A stretch of DNA of 64,000 nt from CBDBCU01 sp965243185 (GTDB lineage Bacteria > Chloroflexota > Dehalococcoidia > Lucifugimonadales > UBA3495): NCBI GenBank assembly GCA_965243185.1, contig OZ251531.1:1798001-1862000 (forward strand), in the 5' to 3' direction. This document shows positions 8,600 to 17,439 of the stretch, one piece after another (the first letter of the stretch is position 1; each line of letters starts with the position of its first letter). The position numbers and the translations under genes are program-made. The notes beneath the pieces were generated by a model. That model made no database searches. It worked only from the letters and a program-made list of their open reading frames with translations, and was not told where the DNA came from.

Positions 8600-9349
8600 A
8601 TGCCCGTCCGGTCAAATTGGACTCGCCAAGAGTTGCTGGTAGCATTCGCTCTATACTGCCAGTTGCCCTTTGGCAGGTTGCATTATCGGAATCCGGTGAT
8701 TATCCAATGCGCGGAAGCCATTGGCCGGACGCCTTCCGCTCTGGCGATGAAACTTACCAACATCGCTAGCCTTGATCCGATGATTACCTCCACCGGGCGC
8801 ACGGGGCTGAGGGGGGCATCGGCGAAAGACCGGGAGATGTGGCAGGAGATGGCGGGTAATTGGGATGGCTTTGCCCTGGAGTCCCAGCAGGCTCTGCGTG
8901 AGGTAGCAGATAATGCAGAGCAAGCGGATAATGCCATACGAGTCGGAGCAGACCGGCTAGTGATGAGTAAGGCGCGCGTCGGCCAAAACTTCTTTCGCTC
9001 TACGGTTCTCAGTGCCCATAACTATCGGTGTTGTATCACTGGCTTGTCGGTTCCTGAGCTACTGGTGGCGAGCCATATCATTCCGTGGCATCGGGATCGG
9101 GGCAACCGGCTCAACCCCAGGAATGGATTAGCCTTGTCTGCCCTTCACGACAAGGCTTTTGACGCCGGCCTAATCACGATAAACGCCGATATGAGGGTGG
9201 AGGTATCCCCCAGTCTCAAAGCTAAAGACGATGCCTTCTTTACGGCATCCATAGAGCAATACTCCGGCCAACCCATCCACCTCCCTGAAAAATTCGGATT
9301 GGGCGAAGAGTTCCTTGCCTTCCATCGGGAGCATATTTTCCAGAAGTAG
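8600..9349 (+). CDS. HNH endonuclease with N-terminal DNA-binding-like region
   Basis: A 249-residue protein. The N-terminal part carries a conserved pattern of this nuclease group: TRQELLVAFALY, LPFGRLH, then GRTPSALAMKLTNIASLDP. The C-terminal HNH domain has RCCITG, the hallmark ASHIIPW (catalytic His), and a following NGLALSALHDKAFD segment with the Asn and second His. Family members are predicted DNA endonucleases found mainly in defence islands. The ATG at 8600 is preceded by GAGAGGA; a longer in-frame start at 8534 would add unconserved residues across the promoter. It lies between a broken GHKL ATPase and a broken Dcm gene, and is itself intact. Confidence 0.82.
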   Translation: MPVRSNWTRQELLVAFALYCQLPFGRLHYRNPVIIQCAEAIGRTPSALAMKLTNIASLDPMITSTGRTGLRGASAKDREMWQEMAGNWDGFALESQQALREVADNAEQADNAIRVGADRLVMSKARVGQNFFRSTVLSAHNYRCCITGLSVPELLVASHIIPWHRDRGNRLNPRNGLALSALHDKAFDAGLITINADMRVEVSPSLKAKDDAFFTASIEQYSGQPIHLPEKFGLGEEFLAFHREHIFQK

Positions 9350-9354
9350 GGCTA

Positions 9355-9873
9355 CTATCCTTCGTCTGAATTGACACTGTCGTGCGGCGAAGGGCTGGCG
9401 ACAATTCGCACGAGACTTTGAAGCAACTGAATGGACTGATGCAAGCGCAGAACAGATAGTAGAACGAAGAAAGTCAGAAGGATCCCAAGACACGGCATCG
9501 GATTGTCCTCCCTATCAAATAGCAGGCAAATAAACGCCGCGATAGAGAGGCTCCCGAAAGCATAGATGGTCTGGGAAAAAGTTTTCCAGAGCACCAAGTA
9601 ATGCTTGCTTCCCCGCAGTATCCCAAGTCGTTCAGAAGGGGCAAGCCCAACTACTATGGAAGTTACTGTGAGAGAGAACCCCAGCAACGAGATTCCCGCA
9701 ATTGCAGTTGTTCGGTAGATGACTGCGCGGTCTTTTGGGGGTATATCCTCAATGACCGACGCCCCGTTGAGGGCGTAGCTCCAAAGGACTACCAAGCAGG
9801 TGAGAAAGACGGCCAGGCAGAAATCCATCCCCAAGAAGTGCCGCCTGTGGACTCTCCTTATACGGTTTATCAT
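9355..9873 (-). CDS. Four-helix membrane protein of an antisense gene pair
   Basis: A 172-residue protein with four predicted transmembrane helices, roughly residues 17-36, 53-76, 95-117 and 127-145, and a hydrophilic C-terminal tail rich in Ser and Asp. I do not recognise a family. It is the second gene of a minus-strand pair: it starts 13 bases after the stop of the soluble protein at 9887-10818 and ends 5 bases from the convergent HNH gene. The soluble-plus-membrane arrangement inside a defence cluster resembles effector pairs that act on the membrane, but that is only analogy. An alternative start is Met16 (9828). Confidence 0.6.
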   Translation of the reverse strand: MINRIRRVHRRHFLGMDFCLAVFLTCLVVLWSYALNGASVIEDIPPKDRAVIYRTTAIAGISLLGFSLTVTSIVVGLAPSERLGILRGSKHYLVLWKTFSQTIYAFGSLSIAAFICLLFDREDNPMPCLGILLTFFVLLSVLRLHQSIQLLQSLVRIVASPSPHDSVNSDEG

Positions 9874-9886
9874 AAGATACGGCCCA

Positions 9887-10818
9887 TCAGATAAGTTCAG
9901 ATACAGCAGACGCTACCGCGATTTCGTCTGCCATTTCATCGTGAGCCTCACGAATTGCTTCAAACGCGGATGCAGATTCCACAACGCGACTGCGCTCACT
10001 AACACGGACTATCCTTTTGTTAGTGATTAGGTGGGCGTTGAGCAGGTTAATGGTATCTACGCGCCCGGTGTCCCTGCGCTTGCCACTTATCCTGAAGTGT
10101 TCGGCGTTCGCGCGCAGGTCATCCCGACCCAGCAACTCTTTTATCGTACCGATGAACCTGCTGAGAGTAGATTCACGGCCATCGTCCGATGGCTGCGCTA
10201 TGACTTGGACCTTTTCAGGAGAGTCAACCATGCGGCCATTCGCCTCAAGGGCGTCCGCTACTGAATCATCGGCTTGCCTAATGGCGGCAATGTATGAATG
10301 ATATACCTTGAGTTCGAATAACCTCATTTCGGTGAGGTTATCCAGTTGATCTGCTATGTCTTGCCGCAAGAGTGGTAAGAACCTCGCTTGCCGAATAACT
10401 TTGTTAGACTTGGTATGAAGGTATTCACCAAGTCTCGATATCCGAGGCCCGTGGTGGTTGTATTCAGCACCAACAATGTTGTTGGCAAAGAATACTATAT
10501 GTACGGGTCTGACAGGCCCGCATCCGGTTCAATGTCAAGGTCCTTGAAACTCCCTGACCTTTCCACCTGAGGCAAGCCCGACCTTCGTACCAGGCAAAAC
10601 CGCAACATTTCGCTCGAACCTGCCGGAGTGGGCAACAGGCAAACCACGTTCCCGTCAGTGTATTGCCCATAGCGGCCGCCGCTGCCTTCGATGAACGGCA
10701 ATTTTTCGATTTCCTGCAATGCAAGAGCAGGCTCGAAAGCCAACGGTTTTCCGCCATCGTCATGCCCCACGTCGGCCCGATAGAAATGTATTTTACGCTC
10801 CAGAGTAGGTTCGGCCAT
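9887..10818 (-). pseudogene. Unknown soluble protein, split by a one-base frameshift
   Basis: Two minus-strand frames are halves of one gene. The first starts at ATG 10818 (MAEPTLERKIHFYRADVG) and stops at 10495. The second frame is already open before that stop: it reads VHIVFFANNIVGAEYNHHGP, then RISRLGEYLHTKSNKVIRQA, then LPLLRQDIADQL and on to 9887. The junction is GACCC-GTACAT near 10,505, where one inserted base would restore a protein of about 310 residues. No known domain is recognised; the C-terminal half looks helical. It heads a pair with the membrane protein at 9355. It could be a true pseudogene or an assembly error. Confidence 0.6.
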
Positions 10819-10902
10819 TGGTTGCTCCAAAGTTTCCAACCCTATAATGTGCCGTAGTATATACATAATTTCACTAGTTGGCAACACCAGCTGAAGCAAT
10901 CT

Positions 10903-12075
10903 TTGAGAGATTTAGTAAGCTATACGCAAGAGTTGCCTTTCCGTTCGACCGGCCGGGCCAGGAATCAGGCGGTAGAAGGCTATGACCCGGACGCTGACCA
11001 TCGCTTTGAGCTTTACCGGGATTACCTCAAGATTATTGCTGAACACTGGCCGGCGGCGTTTGTTATGGAGAACGTGCGCGGTCTGCTCAGTGCCTCCCGC
11101 CGTAATAAGCCGATTTTCCGGGAGATGCTTAATCAGCCGTGTGAACCGGGCGGCGACTCCGGCCGCCGTTACCAGCTTTATTCGCTCACTGTAGGAAAAC
11201 AGTATCTGGGTGATTGGGTGCCCCCGTCGGATCTGGCAGATTTTGTTGTCAAAACCGAGGATTACGGGATACCCCAATCGCGCCACCGGGTAATAATCCT
11301 GGGGGTGCGGGCGGATATATCCGCCCAACCGGAGCCCCTTTTGCCGGCGACCGGGAGAGTCAATGCCAAATCGGTCCTGGCCGGCTTGCCCCGGGTCAGA
11401 AGCGGGCTGTCCCGCGAGGACAGCGCCGACAGTTGGCTGGCTGCGATTCGGGAAATTGTGCAACAACCGTGGTGGGGCGAGATACATACGTCCATCCAGC
11501 ACAGGATTTCCGATGCGCTGGAAAATCTGAACGTGCCAGCTGAGGGGCGGGGCAAGTTGCACTTTTTGAGCAGTCTGTCTCAGTGCGGATACCGCCCTGA
11601 CTGGTTTAAGGACGCGCGGTTGCCCGGCACGCTGAACCACGATGCTTGGTCGCATCGCAAGGATGACCTGTGGCGGTATCTTTATGCGGCGTGTTTCGTA
11701 GAGGAAAGCGGGCGTCCCTTCAGTATCAGCGATTTCCCGGAAGGTTTGCGACCCAAGCACCGGAGTGTGGAAAGGGCCTTGAGCAATGGCAACTTCGCTG
11801 ACCGGTTCAGCGTTTTGCCCAAGCACACGCCCTCCAAAACGGTGGTCAATCACATCCGCAAGGATGGGCATTACTACATCCATTACGACCCGACCCAGTG
11901 CCGCAGCCTTACGGTTCGGGAAGCCGCCCGGTTGCAAACTTTCCCGGATAACTATTTCTTTGAGGGAAGTCGCACCGACCAGTATGGTCAGGTGGGCAAT
12001 GCCGTGCCACAGCTGTTGTCATACCAGATTGCCGAGCGGGTAGCGGAACTTCTGGAGAAGTCTCGAAATGGATAG
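10903..12075 (+). pseudogene. DNA cytosine-5 methyltransferase (Dcm-type), N-terminally truncated
   Basis: The 390-codon frame carries the C-terminal majority of an m5C methyltransferase: motif VI as VMENVRGLL, motif VIII-like sequence at YGIPQSRHRVIILG, and motifs IX-X at SLTVREAARLQTFP and QVGNAVP. Motif I (FxGxGG) and the catalytic Pro-Cys-Gln loop of motif IV are missing: conserved sequence resumes only at STGRARNQ, right after the place the PCQ should be. The catalytic Cys and most of the AdoMet site are therefore gone and the product should be inactive. It overlaps vsr by 8 bases, the usual dcm-vsr arrangement. A 5' deletion is the simplest explanation. Confidence 0.8.
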
Positions 12076-12604
12076 ATTGACCCCGGAGCATCGCAGCTGG
12101 AATATGTCCCGCATCAGGAGCGGCGACACCAAACCGGAGAGGCTGGTGCGTTCCCTGCTACACCGGATGGGCTACCGTTTCCGCCTGCACCGGAAAGACC
12201 TGCCGGGCCGCCCTGACATCGTTCTCCCCAGGTATCGCAAGGTAATACTGGTTCACGGCTGCTACTGGCATCGCCACCCGGGTTGCCGATTTGCCTATAC
12301 CCCAAAGAGCAACTTGGAGTTCTGGCAGGCCAAATTCGAGGAGAATGTCAGCCGGGACGAGCGGCAAAACCGCCAGCTGAGCGAACTCGGCTGGCGGGTA
12401 GTTACGGTTTGGGAGTGCGAAACCAGGGAACTGGCGGCACTAGCTGAGCGGTTGAGACTGGAAATCTCGTCCCCCCCTACATCATCCGCCCCAAAATCCC
12501 CTCCGCCTGCTCCGCCGTCAGCCCCAAAGGCCGGAAAGCCAGCGGGCCGCCCGCATCCAGCACCGGCTCCCGTTGATTCAGCGGCGGCGCCTCCGGATGC
12601 TTGA
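12068..12604 (+). CDS. vsr: Vsr-type very short patch repair endonuclease with run-on tail
   Basis: Vsr nicks DNA at T:G mismatches produced by deamination of 5-methylcytosine. The first about 140 residues match the family: MSRIRSGDTKPE, then LHRMGYRFRLH, LPGRPDIVLP, VHGCYWHRHPGC and GWRVVTVWECE, with the Asp and His residues of the catalytic site. The last about 38 residues are Pro/Ala/Ser-rich and unlike Vsr. They are encoded antisense to the 3' end of korB, so the native stop seems lost and the frame runs on for 128 bases into korB. The nuclease core looks intact although its partner Dcm is truncated. Confidence 0.85.
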   Translation: MDRLTPEHRSWNMSRIRSGDTKPERLVRSLLHRMGYRFRLHRKDLPGRPDIVLPRYRKVILVHGCYWHRHPGCRFAYTPKSNLEFWQAKFEENVSRDERQNRQLSELGWRVVTVWECETRELAALAERLRLEISSPPTSSAPKSPPPAPPSAPKAGKPAGRPHPAPAPVDSAAAPPDA

Positions 12605-13388
12605 AAAACACCCCGGTATAGATCGTATCCCCCCACGCCATCGCCTTCTCGCAAGCCAGCTTCCAATCGCTGGTATTATGCTCCTCATCCTCCAGCTTCA
12701 CCACCCGGTCCTTGAAAAAGTTATGGGTGTTGTCCAGATTAAAGGTAACGCAGGGGCTGAAAACATCCACCAGCGCAAAGCCCTTATGCTCAATAGCCTG
12801 CTGCATCAGGTCGGTCAGATGCCGCACATCGCCGCTGTAGCCCCGGGCCACGAAAGTCGCCCCGTTCATAATCGCCGAAGTAATCGGATTGACCGGCATC
12901 TCCACGCTGCCAAAAGGAGTGCTTTTGGTTTTCATCCCGTCCCGACTGGTCGGCGAAACCTGCCCGGTAGTCAACCCGTAAATCTGGTTGTTCATCACGA
13001 TGTAGGTCAGGTCGATGTTGCGGCGGGCGGTGTGGGTAAAGTGATTGCCCCCAATGCCGTAGCCGTCCCCATCGCCGCCGGTAACGATAACCGTCAACTC
13101 ATGGTTCGCCAGCTTGGCCCCGGTCGCCACCGCCAGCGAACGCCCGTGCAGGGTATGCATCCCGTAGCTGTTGAAATAGCCCGGCAGGTTCGAGGAGCAG
13201 CCAATGCCGCTGACCGTAAGAATCTGATGCGGCTGCAAGCCCAAGCCGGCCACCGCCCGCTGCAAGCTGTTCAGCACCCCGAAATCCCCGCAGCCCGGGC
13301 ACCAGTCCGGATCCACCGGCCCCTTGAAATCCCGGGCCGTCAAAGCCACTACGCCCGGCTCGCCCGCCCTTGCTTCAATGGTAGTCAT
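12477..13388 (-). CDS. korB: 2-oxoacid:ferredoxin oxidoreductase, beta subunit
   Basis: A 303-residue thiamine-diphosphate subunit. It has the WCPGCGDFG motif near the N-terminus, the IGCSS motif, and the TPP/Mg-binding segment VTGGDGDGYGIGGNHF. With the alpha subunit it oxidises a 2-oxoacid, most likely 2-oxoglutarate by subunit layout, to the acyl-CoA and reduces ferredoxin. It begins 11 bases after the alpha stop, with a GGGGG ribosome site; a TTG 6 bases upstream would overlap that site, so ATG 13388 is preferred. The 3' 128 bases are also read antisense by the vsr tail. Substrate (2-oxoglutarate versus pyruvate or branched acids) cannot be fixed from sequence. Confidence 0.9.
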   Translation of the reverse strand: MTTIEARAGEPGVVALTARDFKGPVDPDWCPGCGDFGVLNSLQRAVAGLGLQPHQILTVSGIGCSSNLPGYFNSYGMHTLHGRSLAVATGAKLANHELTVIVTGGDGDGYGIGGNHFTHTARRNIDLTYIVMNNQIYGLTTGQVSPTSRDGMKTKSTPFGSVEMPVNPITSAIMNGATFVARGYSGDVRHLTDLMQQAIEHKGFALVDVFSPCVTFNLDNTHNFFKDRVVKLEDEEHNTSDWKLACEKAMAWGDTIYTGVFFKHPEAPPLNQREPVLDAGGPLAFRPLGLTAEQAEGILGRMM

Positions 13389-13399
13389 CAGCAATCCCC

Positions 13400-15178
13400 C
13401 TACACGATAATTTCCTGGTCAGGAACATAGCGATCCGCCCGGGCCGCCAACTGCTCCAGAACCCCCGCCGTAATGTGATGCGGCATAAACGGCTCCCCGT
13501 CATACTTGCGGATATGCCCGGCCGCCTTAAACCCGGTCTCGCTCCGCAGATAGCGGGCAAACTGGCCGGAATAGTTGTTTTCCACGATGATAACCTGTCG
13601 GGCCGCCGACAGGATTTCACCAACGGCATCGGCGTGGAACGGCACCAGCCACTTAATCGGCAGCTGATTAACCGTTACCCCCTGCTCCGCCAACTGCTCA
13701 ATAGCCTCCTTGATGACGCCGTAAGTCGAACCCCAGCCCACCAGCGTAACCTGCGCCTCGGCAACCCCTTCCAATTCCGGCGGGGCAATGGCGCTCACTA
13801 CTTCCTGAAACTTGCGCGCCCGCTTTTCCACCATCATCCGCCGTTTCAGCGGATTGGTGAACTCATCGCTAATCAATATCGAGTTTTCATCGTGTTCGTC
13901 CGTGGCCACCACATGGACATAGCCCTCGACCCCCGGCAAAGCCCGCGGCGATACCCCGCTCGCCGTATCCCGGTAGCGCATATAGCCGTCAGCCGGCGCA
14001 TCCTGCGTAATCAACTCCCCCCGGTCAATAACCGGATGCATATCGATCTCCGCCGGGTCCACGCTGAACCGCCCCTCGCCAATCAGCAGGTCCGAAAGGA
14101 CAATCGCCGGACATTGGGCCTGATCCACCAGGTTAAAAAGCTCCGGCATCGTATTAAAACAATCCAAAGCGTCCCGCGGCGCCACGATAAACCGCTCAAA
14201 ATCCCCTTGACTCGCCCCCAGCGCCTGCCACAAGTCCCCCTGCTCCGTCTTGGTCGGAACCCCGGTCGACGGCCCCGCCCGCTGCACATTGATAAAAACC
14301 ACCGGAATCTCCATCATTCCAGCCGCCCCCACCGCCTCCGTCATCAAGGCAAAACCGCCGCCGGAAGTGCCGCACATGGCCCGGCAGCCGGCATGAGCCG
14401 CGCCAATCGCCATATTAGCCACGCCGATTTCATCCTCCACCTGCCGCACCATAATGCCCAAACTGCGGGCATTCTGCGCCATCCAGTGCAGGATGCCGCT
14501 GGACGGACTCATCGGATAGGCGCAGTAAAACTTGACCCCGGCCGCCGCCCCGCCCATCGCAATGGCGTCATTGCCCGCCCAAACTCCCAACGGCTTGGGC
14601 CCGGACGGCATCGGGTCATAATAAGGCGCAAAGTTCTCGGCGGCGTAATCATAGCCGGCCCGGGCCACCCGCACATTGTCATCGATAACCTGCTGCCCCT
14701 GCCGGCGGAACCGCAGGGTCAGGCTCTCCTCCAAAATCTCGAAATCCAGCCCCAGCAGAGACATAATCGCCCCCACCGCGATCGTGTTCTGGATGAGGCG
14801 ATTGCGGCTGGCGCTGAGCTCGGAAATCGGCAGCGGGCAAAGGTGGACGCCGTCCTTAGCGGCCCCCGGCGTAACATTGTCGCCGTTGTAGATAACCCGG
14901 CTGCCCGACCCCATCAGCCGCAGATGCCGGTTCATCGTATCCTGGTTCAGGCAAAGCAGCACATCCAGCCGATCGCCGTGGCTGGTCAGCGGCCGGTCCG
15001 CCACCCGCACCGTCAGAAAAATATGGCCGCCGCGGATGATGGACTGGTAGGCGTTGTAGGTATAGAGATGTAGCCCCCGGCGGACGAAAATCCGGGCCAG
15101 AATATCGCCGGGCGTAGCGATCCCCTGTCCCGCTTCCCCCCCGATTGCCAGGGCGAAATCATACTTTCCTGACGCCAT
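13400..15178 (-). CDS. korA: 2-oxoacid:ferredoxin oxidoreductase, alpha subunit with fused gamma domain
   Basis: A 592-residue protein in which a gamma domain (residues 1 to about 190; GGEAGQG near the start, then AYQSIIRGGH) is fused to the pyrimidine-binding alpha domain (GNDAIAMGGAAAGVKFYCAYPMSP in two stretches, then EDEIGVANMAIGAAHAG and GTSGGGFALM). This fused layout is typical of KorA. It forms the catalytic heterodimer with KorB. The ATG at 15178 follows AAGGAGGGG; a longer in-frame start at 15346 would run across the promoter. No ferredoxin gene is next to it. Confidence 0.9.
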   Translation of the reverse strand: MASGKYDFALAIGGEAGQGIATPGDILARIFVRRGLHLYTYNAYQSIIRGGHIFLTVRVADRPLTSHGDRLDVLLCLNQDTMNRHLRLMGSGSRVIYNGDNVTPGAAKDGVHLCPLPISELSASRNRLIQNTIAVGAIMSLLGLDFEILEESLTLRFRRQGQQVIDDNVRVARAGYDYAAENFAPYYDPMPSGPKPLGVWAGNDAIAMGGAAAGVKFYCAYPMSPSSGILHWMAQNARSLGIMVRQVEDEIGVANMAIGAAHAGCRAMCGTSGGGFALMTEAVGAAGMMEIPVVFINVQRAGPSTGVPTKTEQGDLWQALGASQGDFERFIVAPRDALDCFNTMPELFNLVDQAQCPAIVLSDLLIGEGRFSVDPAEIDMHPVIDRGELITQDAPADGYMRYRDTASGVSPRALPGVEGYVHVVATDEHDENSILISDEFTNPLKRRMMVEKRARKFQEVVSAIAPPELEGVAEAQVTLVGWGSTYGVIKEAIEQLAEQGVTVNQLPIKWLVPFHADAVGEILSAARQVIIVENNYSGQFARYLRSETGFKAAGHIRKYDGEPFMPHHITAGVLEQLAARADRYVPDQEIIV

Positions 15179-15271
15179 TTGCCCCTCCTTGCCCTTGCCG
15201 TTAAACTCCGTCAACCCGCCGGCCCGCCGCCGCCTAAAGCCGCCAGCAGACCGTCCAATCAACAAAACCCT

Positions 15272-15300
15272 AGTATAACCCCATAACCCGGCCAGCGCAA
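15272..15300 (-). promoter_or_regulatory. Promoter of korAB
   Basis: Minus-strand TTGCGC (15295-15300), 17 bases, TATACT (15272-15277), about 95 bases upstream of korA. The rest of the 231-base gap between korA and the lipoprotein at 15410 shows no gene. Confidence 0.5.
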
Positions 15301-15409
15301 CTTGCCGCCCGCCATTATGCCACAACCGGCCCTTGCCGGCAACCATAACCGCTCGGCTTAATCGGCTGTATCTGATTTTCTCTGTTGATACCCGCTCCCG
15401 GTACCGGCA

Positions 15410-16111
15410 TTAGTCAGGAGAGGGGAATGGCCCGCCCGGCTCGATTCTGGTAACGCCCGGTTGCTTGGATAGAGGAATCAACAGAGATGCCGGTATGTAA
15501 GCTGTGATGTAGTTATCCCCATAAGCGTAGATATGACTTTCATATCCCACCGACCACAGCGGAGCTATAGGAACTCCTTTGCCGCGCAGCCAGGAAATTA
15601 CTGCTTCGGTGTCGGACTTGGACGACAAGGTAATCGCTATATCCACCGCCTTAACGTCGGCTTCAGATTGGGCTTCCTCAGCTTCCACTGCATATCTGCT
15701 AAGGCGGCCCAGTTCCGGGTACTTAGGCGTGGGCGTAGGCATTATAACAAAGCACTGGTATTTGATGCCGTCCATCCAAACTTGTCCCTTGGCCAGTTCC
15801 GGGGTAGCTTGGTACTCCGGCGGAATGGTAACGCACTCGGTTGAGTTCGGCACCGGCGTGTCCGTAGGTTTCACCGTCGGCGTCTCCATCGGCTCCTCCG
15901 TAGGTTCCATCGTCGGCGTCTCCATCGGCTCCTCCGTCGGTACATCCCCGCCATCCGACTGTTGCGCCGCCGGCAACTCCCCATCAGCCGCCGGGGCCGG
16001 CTGTGCCACCGGCTCGCAAGCCAGCAGGGTAGTAGCCACCACAATCAGCAGGAACAGAGCGGTCAGCAGCAAGGTTTGGGGCAAGTTGCGGCCGGTCAGC
16101 AGCGGCGGCAT
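15410..16111 (-). CDS. Thr/Pro-rich lipoprotein, paralogue A
   Basis: A 233-residue exported lipoprotein. The signal peptide (MPPLLTGRNLPQTLLLTALF...) ends in a lipobox LLAC. It is followed by an Asp/Glu-, Thr- and Pro-rich spacer with EPMETPT repeats, then a folded C-terminal domain with a KYPELGRLSRYA motif and a closing SLLIPLSKQPGVTRIEPGGP segment. ATG 16111 has a GGGAGAG site. It is a tandem paralogue of the gene at 16211: the signal peptide and the QPAPAADG-LPAAQQSDGGD spacer are almost identical, while the spacer repeats differ. Function unknown; the C-terminal domain would sit at the outer face of the membrane. Confidence 0.8.
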   Translation of the reverse strand: MPPLLTGRNLPQTLLLTALFLLIVVATTLLACEPVAQPAPAADGELPAAQQSDGGDVPTEEPMETPTMEPTEEPMETPTVKPTDTPVPNSTECVTIPPEYQATPELAKGQVWMDGIKYQCFVIMPTPTPKYPELGRLSRYAVEAEEAQSEADVKAVDIAITLSSKSDTEAVISWLRGKGVPIAPLWSVGYESHIYAYGDNYITAYIPASLLIPLSKQPGVTRIEPGGPFPSPD

Positions 16112-16210
16112 TATTTCTCTCCCAGGTCGGGCGGCGGTTGCCGAGCTGGTTACAGGGTAGCGGGTTGGATTAGGGGGCGTCAATTATGCCTACCTGAACC
16201 CCGGCGAGGG

Positions 16211-17122
16211 TTATGGATAAGCAGGTTCGCATCCGCCTCTCCGGCACGCGTCCTCTATTCCTGCAAACCCCGGCCGCTGCGACAGGGGGAGCAACAACGA
16301 CGCCGGCACTATGGCATAGATGTATCCGTCTGGCGAGTCCGGCTCGAAGCCATACCCGTAAATTGCGACCAAATTATTTTCGATGCCGTAAGGCCAATTG
16401 GTGGTTAGAGGGACGCCATTGCTTTGCAGCCAAGCCAGCATCGGCTCGCCGCTGGCTCCGGAGGACAAGCTAATCCGCACGAAAACTTTGGTAACTTTAA
16501 CCTCGGATTGACTGGCATCGGCTTGGGCTTCCTCGGCCTCCTGAGCGTAACGGCTGAATTCGCCTAGAACGGGATATTTAGGGGTAGGTGTGGGCTGGGG
16601 CTTCTCGAAACAGATTTCCCCGTCCGCTTGTTGGAGACAGATGGTTGGCAAGGGCGTCTGGGTCGGCTCCGCGGGTTCTGGAGTGGGCGCAACCGTAGGC
16701 TCCGCGGGTTCCGGCGTAGGAGTTGGGGCTGGCTCCGCGGGTTCTGGCGTGGGCGTAGCGGTGGGTTCCTCTGCTTCCGGCGTAGGCGTTGCAGTAGCTT
16801 CATCCGCTTCCGGGGTCGGGGTGTCGGTATTCCTGGGGGCAGGCGTAGGCGTATCTGCAACTTCCTCCAGTTCCGGCGTAGGGGTATCAGTAGCACCCGC
16901 GGGCGCCGCGGTCGGCGTGTCCGTCGGCGTGTCCGTCGGCTCCTCCGTCGGTTCATCCCCGCCATCCGACTGTTGCGCCGCCGGCAATGCCCCATCAGCC
17001 GCCGGGGCCGGCTGTGCCACCGGCCCGCAAGCCAGCATAGTAGGAGCCACCACTATTAGCAGGAACAGAGCAGTTAGCAACAGGGTTTGGGGCAAGTTGC
17101 GGCCGGTCAGCAATGGCGGCAT
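16211..17122 (-). CDS. Thr/Pro-rich lipoprotein, paralogue B
   Basis: A 303-residue lipoprotein, larger sister of the gene at 15410. The same signal peptide ends in a MLAC lipobox. The spacer is longer, with many TPTPE/AEPT units, a disordered stalk that changes length easily. The C-terminal domain repeats the pattern KYPVLGEFSRYAQEAEEAQA, then a WLQSNGVPLTTNWPYGIENN core, and ends SLLLPLSQRPGFAGIEDACRR-type sequence with extra cysteines. Start ATG 17122 follows GGGAGGAAA. The role is not known; a surface-exposed sensor or binding protein is possible. Confidence 0.8.
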   Translation of the reverse strand: MPPLLTGRNLPQTLLLTALFLLIVVAPTMLACGPVAQPAPAADGALPAAQQSDGGDEPTEEPTDTPTDTPTAAPAGATDTPTPELEEVADTPTPAPRNTDTPTPEADEATATPTPEAEEPTATPTPEPAEPAPTPTPEPAEPTVAPTPEPAEPTQTPLPTICLQQADGEICFEKPQPTPTPKYPVLGEFSRYAQEAEEAQADASQSEVKVTKVFVRISLSSGASGEPMLAWLQSNGVPLTTNWPYGIENNLVAIYGYGFEPDSPDGYIYAIVPASLLLPLSQRPGFAGIEDACRRGGCEPAYP

Positions 17123-17286
17123 TGTTTCCTCCCAGTCGCGCGGCAGTTCCTTGGCAGACCACAGGATAAAGGGTTGTTTATTGAAAGTAAAGATGCCGGC
17201 TTTTGCAGTTACGGGAAATTGCCCTTTACCCCCCAATTTACCGCCATCAAATTTCGCCCCCCGCCTACACCGGCCCACTTTCTCCC

Positions 17287-17315
17287 TTGACAGCAGGGGC
17301 CTTTATAGGCATAAT
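17287..17315 (+). promoter_or_regulatory. Promoter of the DUF1800-NHL operon
   Basis: TTGACA (17287-17292), 17 bases, CATAAT (17310-17315). It lies in the 317-base region between the divergent lipoprotein (start 17122) and the DUF1800 gene; nothing else is seen in that gap. Confidence 0.55.
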
Positions 17316-17439
17316 CCCCCCAGGCAAAAACTTTGGCATAACCGGCGGCCTTGCCAGAGTCGCCCGCCGGTTTGCCGGGCAGAACCGAAACCCGCCGCGC
17401 AGGATGGCGGGGAAATGCACCCTAGGAGGTACAGCAACA

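Noticed and set aside
10880..10905. Missing N-terminus of Dcm in the frame IFERFSKLYARVAFPF
   Set aside because: This other frame shows no motif I or PCQ loop and is preceded by a stop, so it does not restore the enzyme.
13475..15073. Long plus-strand open frame of 532 codons
   Set aside because: It is antisense to korA, is very Arg/His/Pro-rich and has no ribosome site; it is a shadow frame of GC-rich coding DNA.
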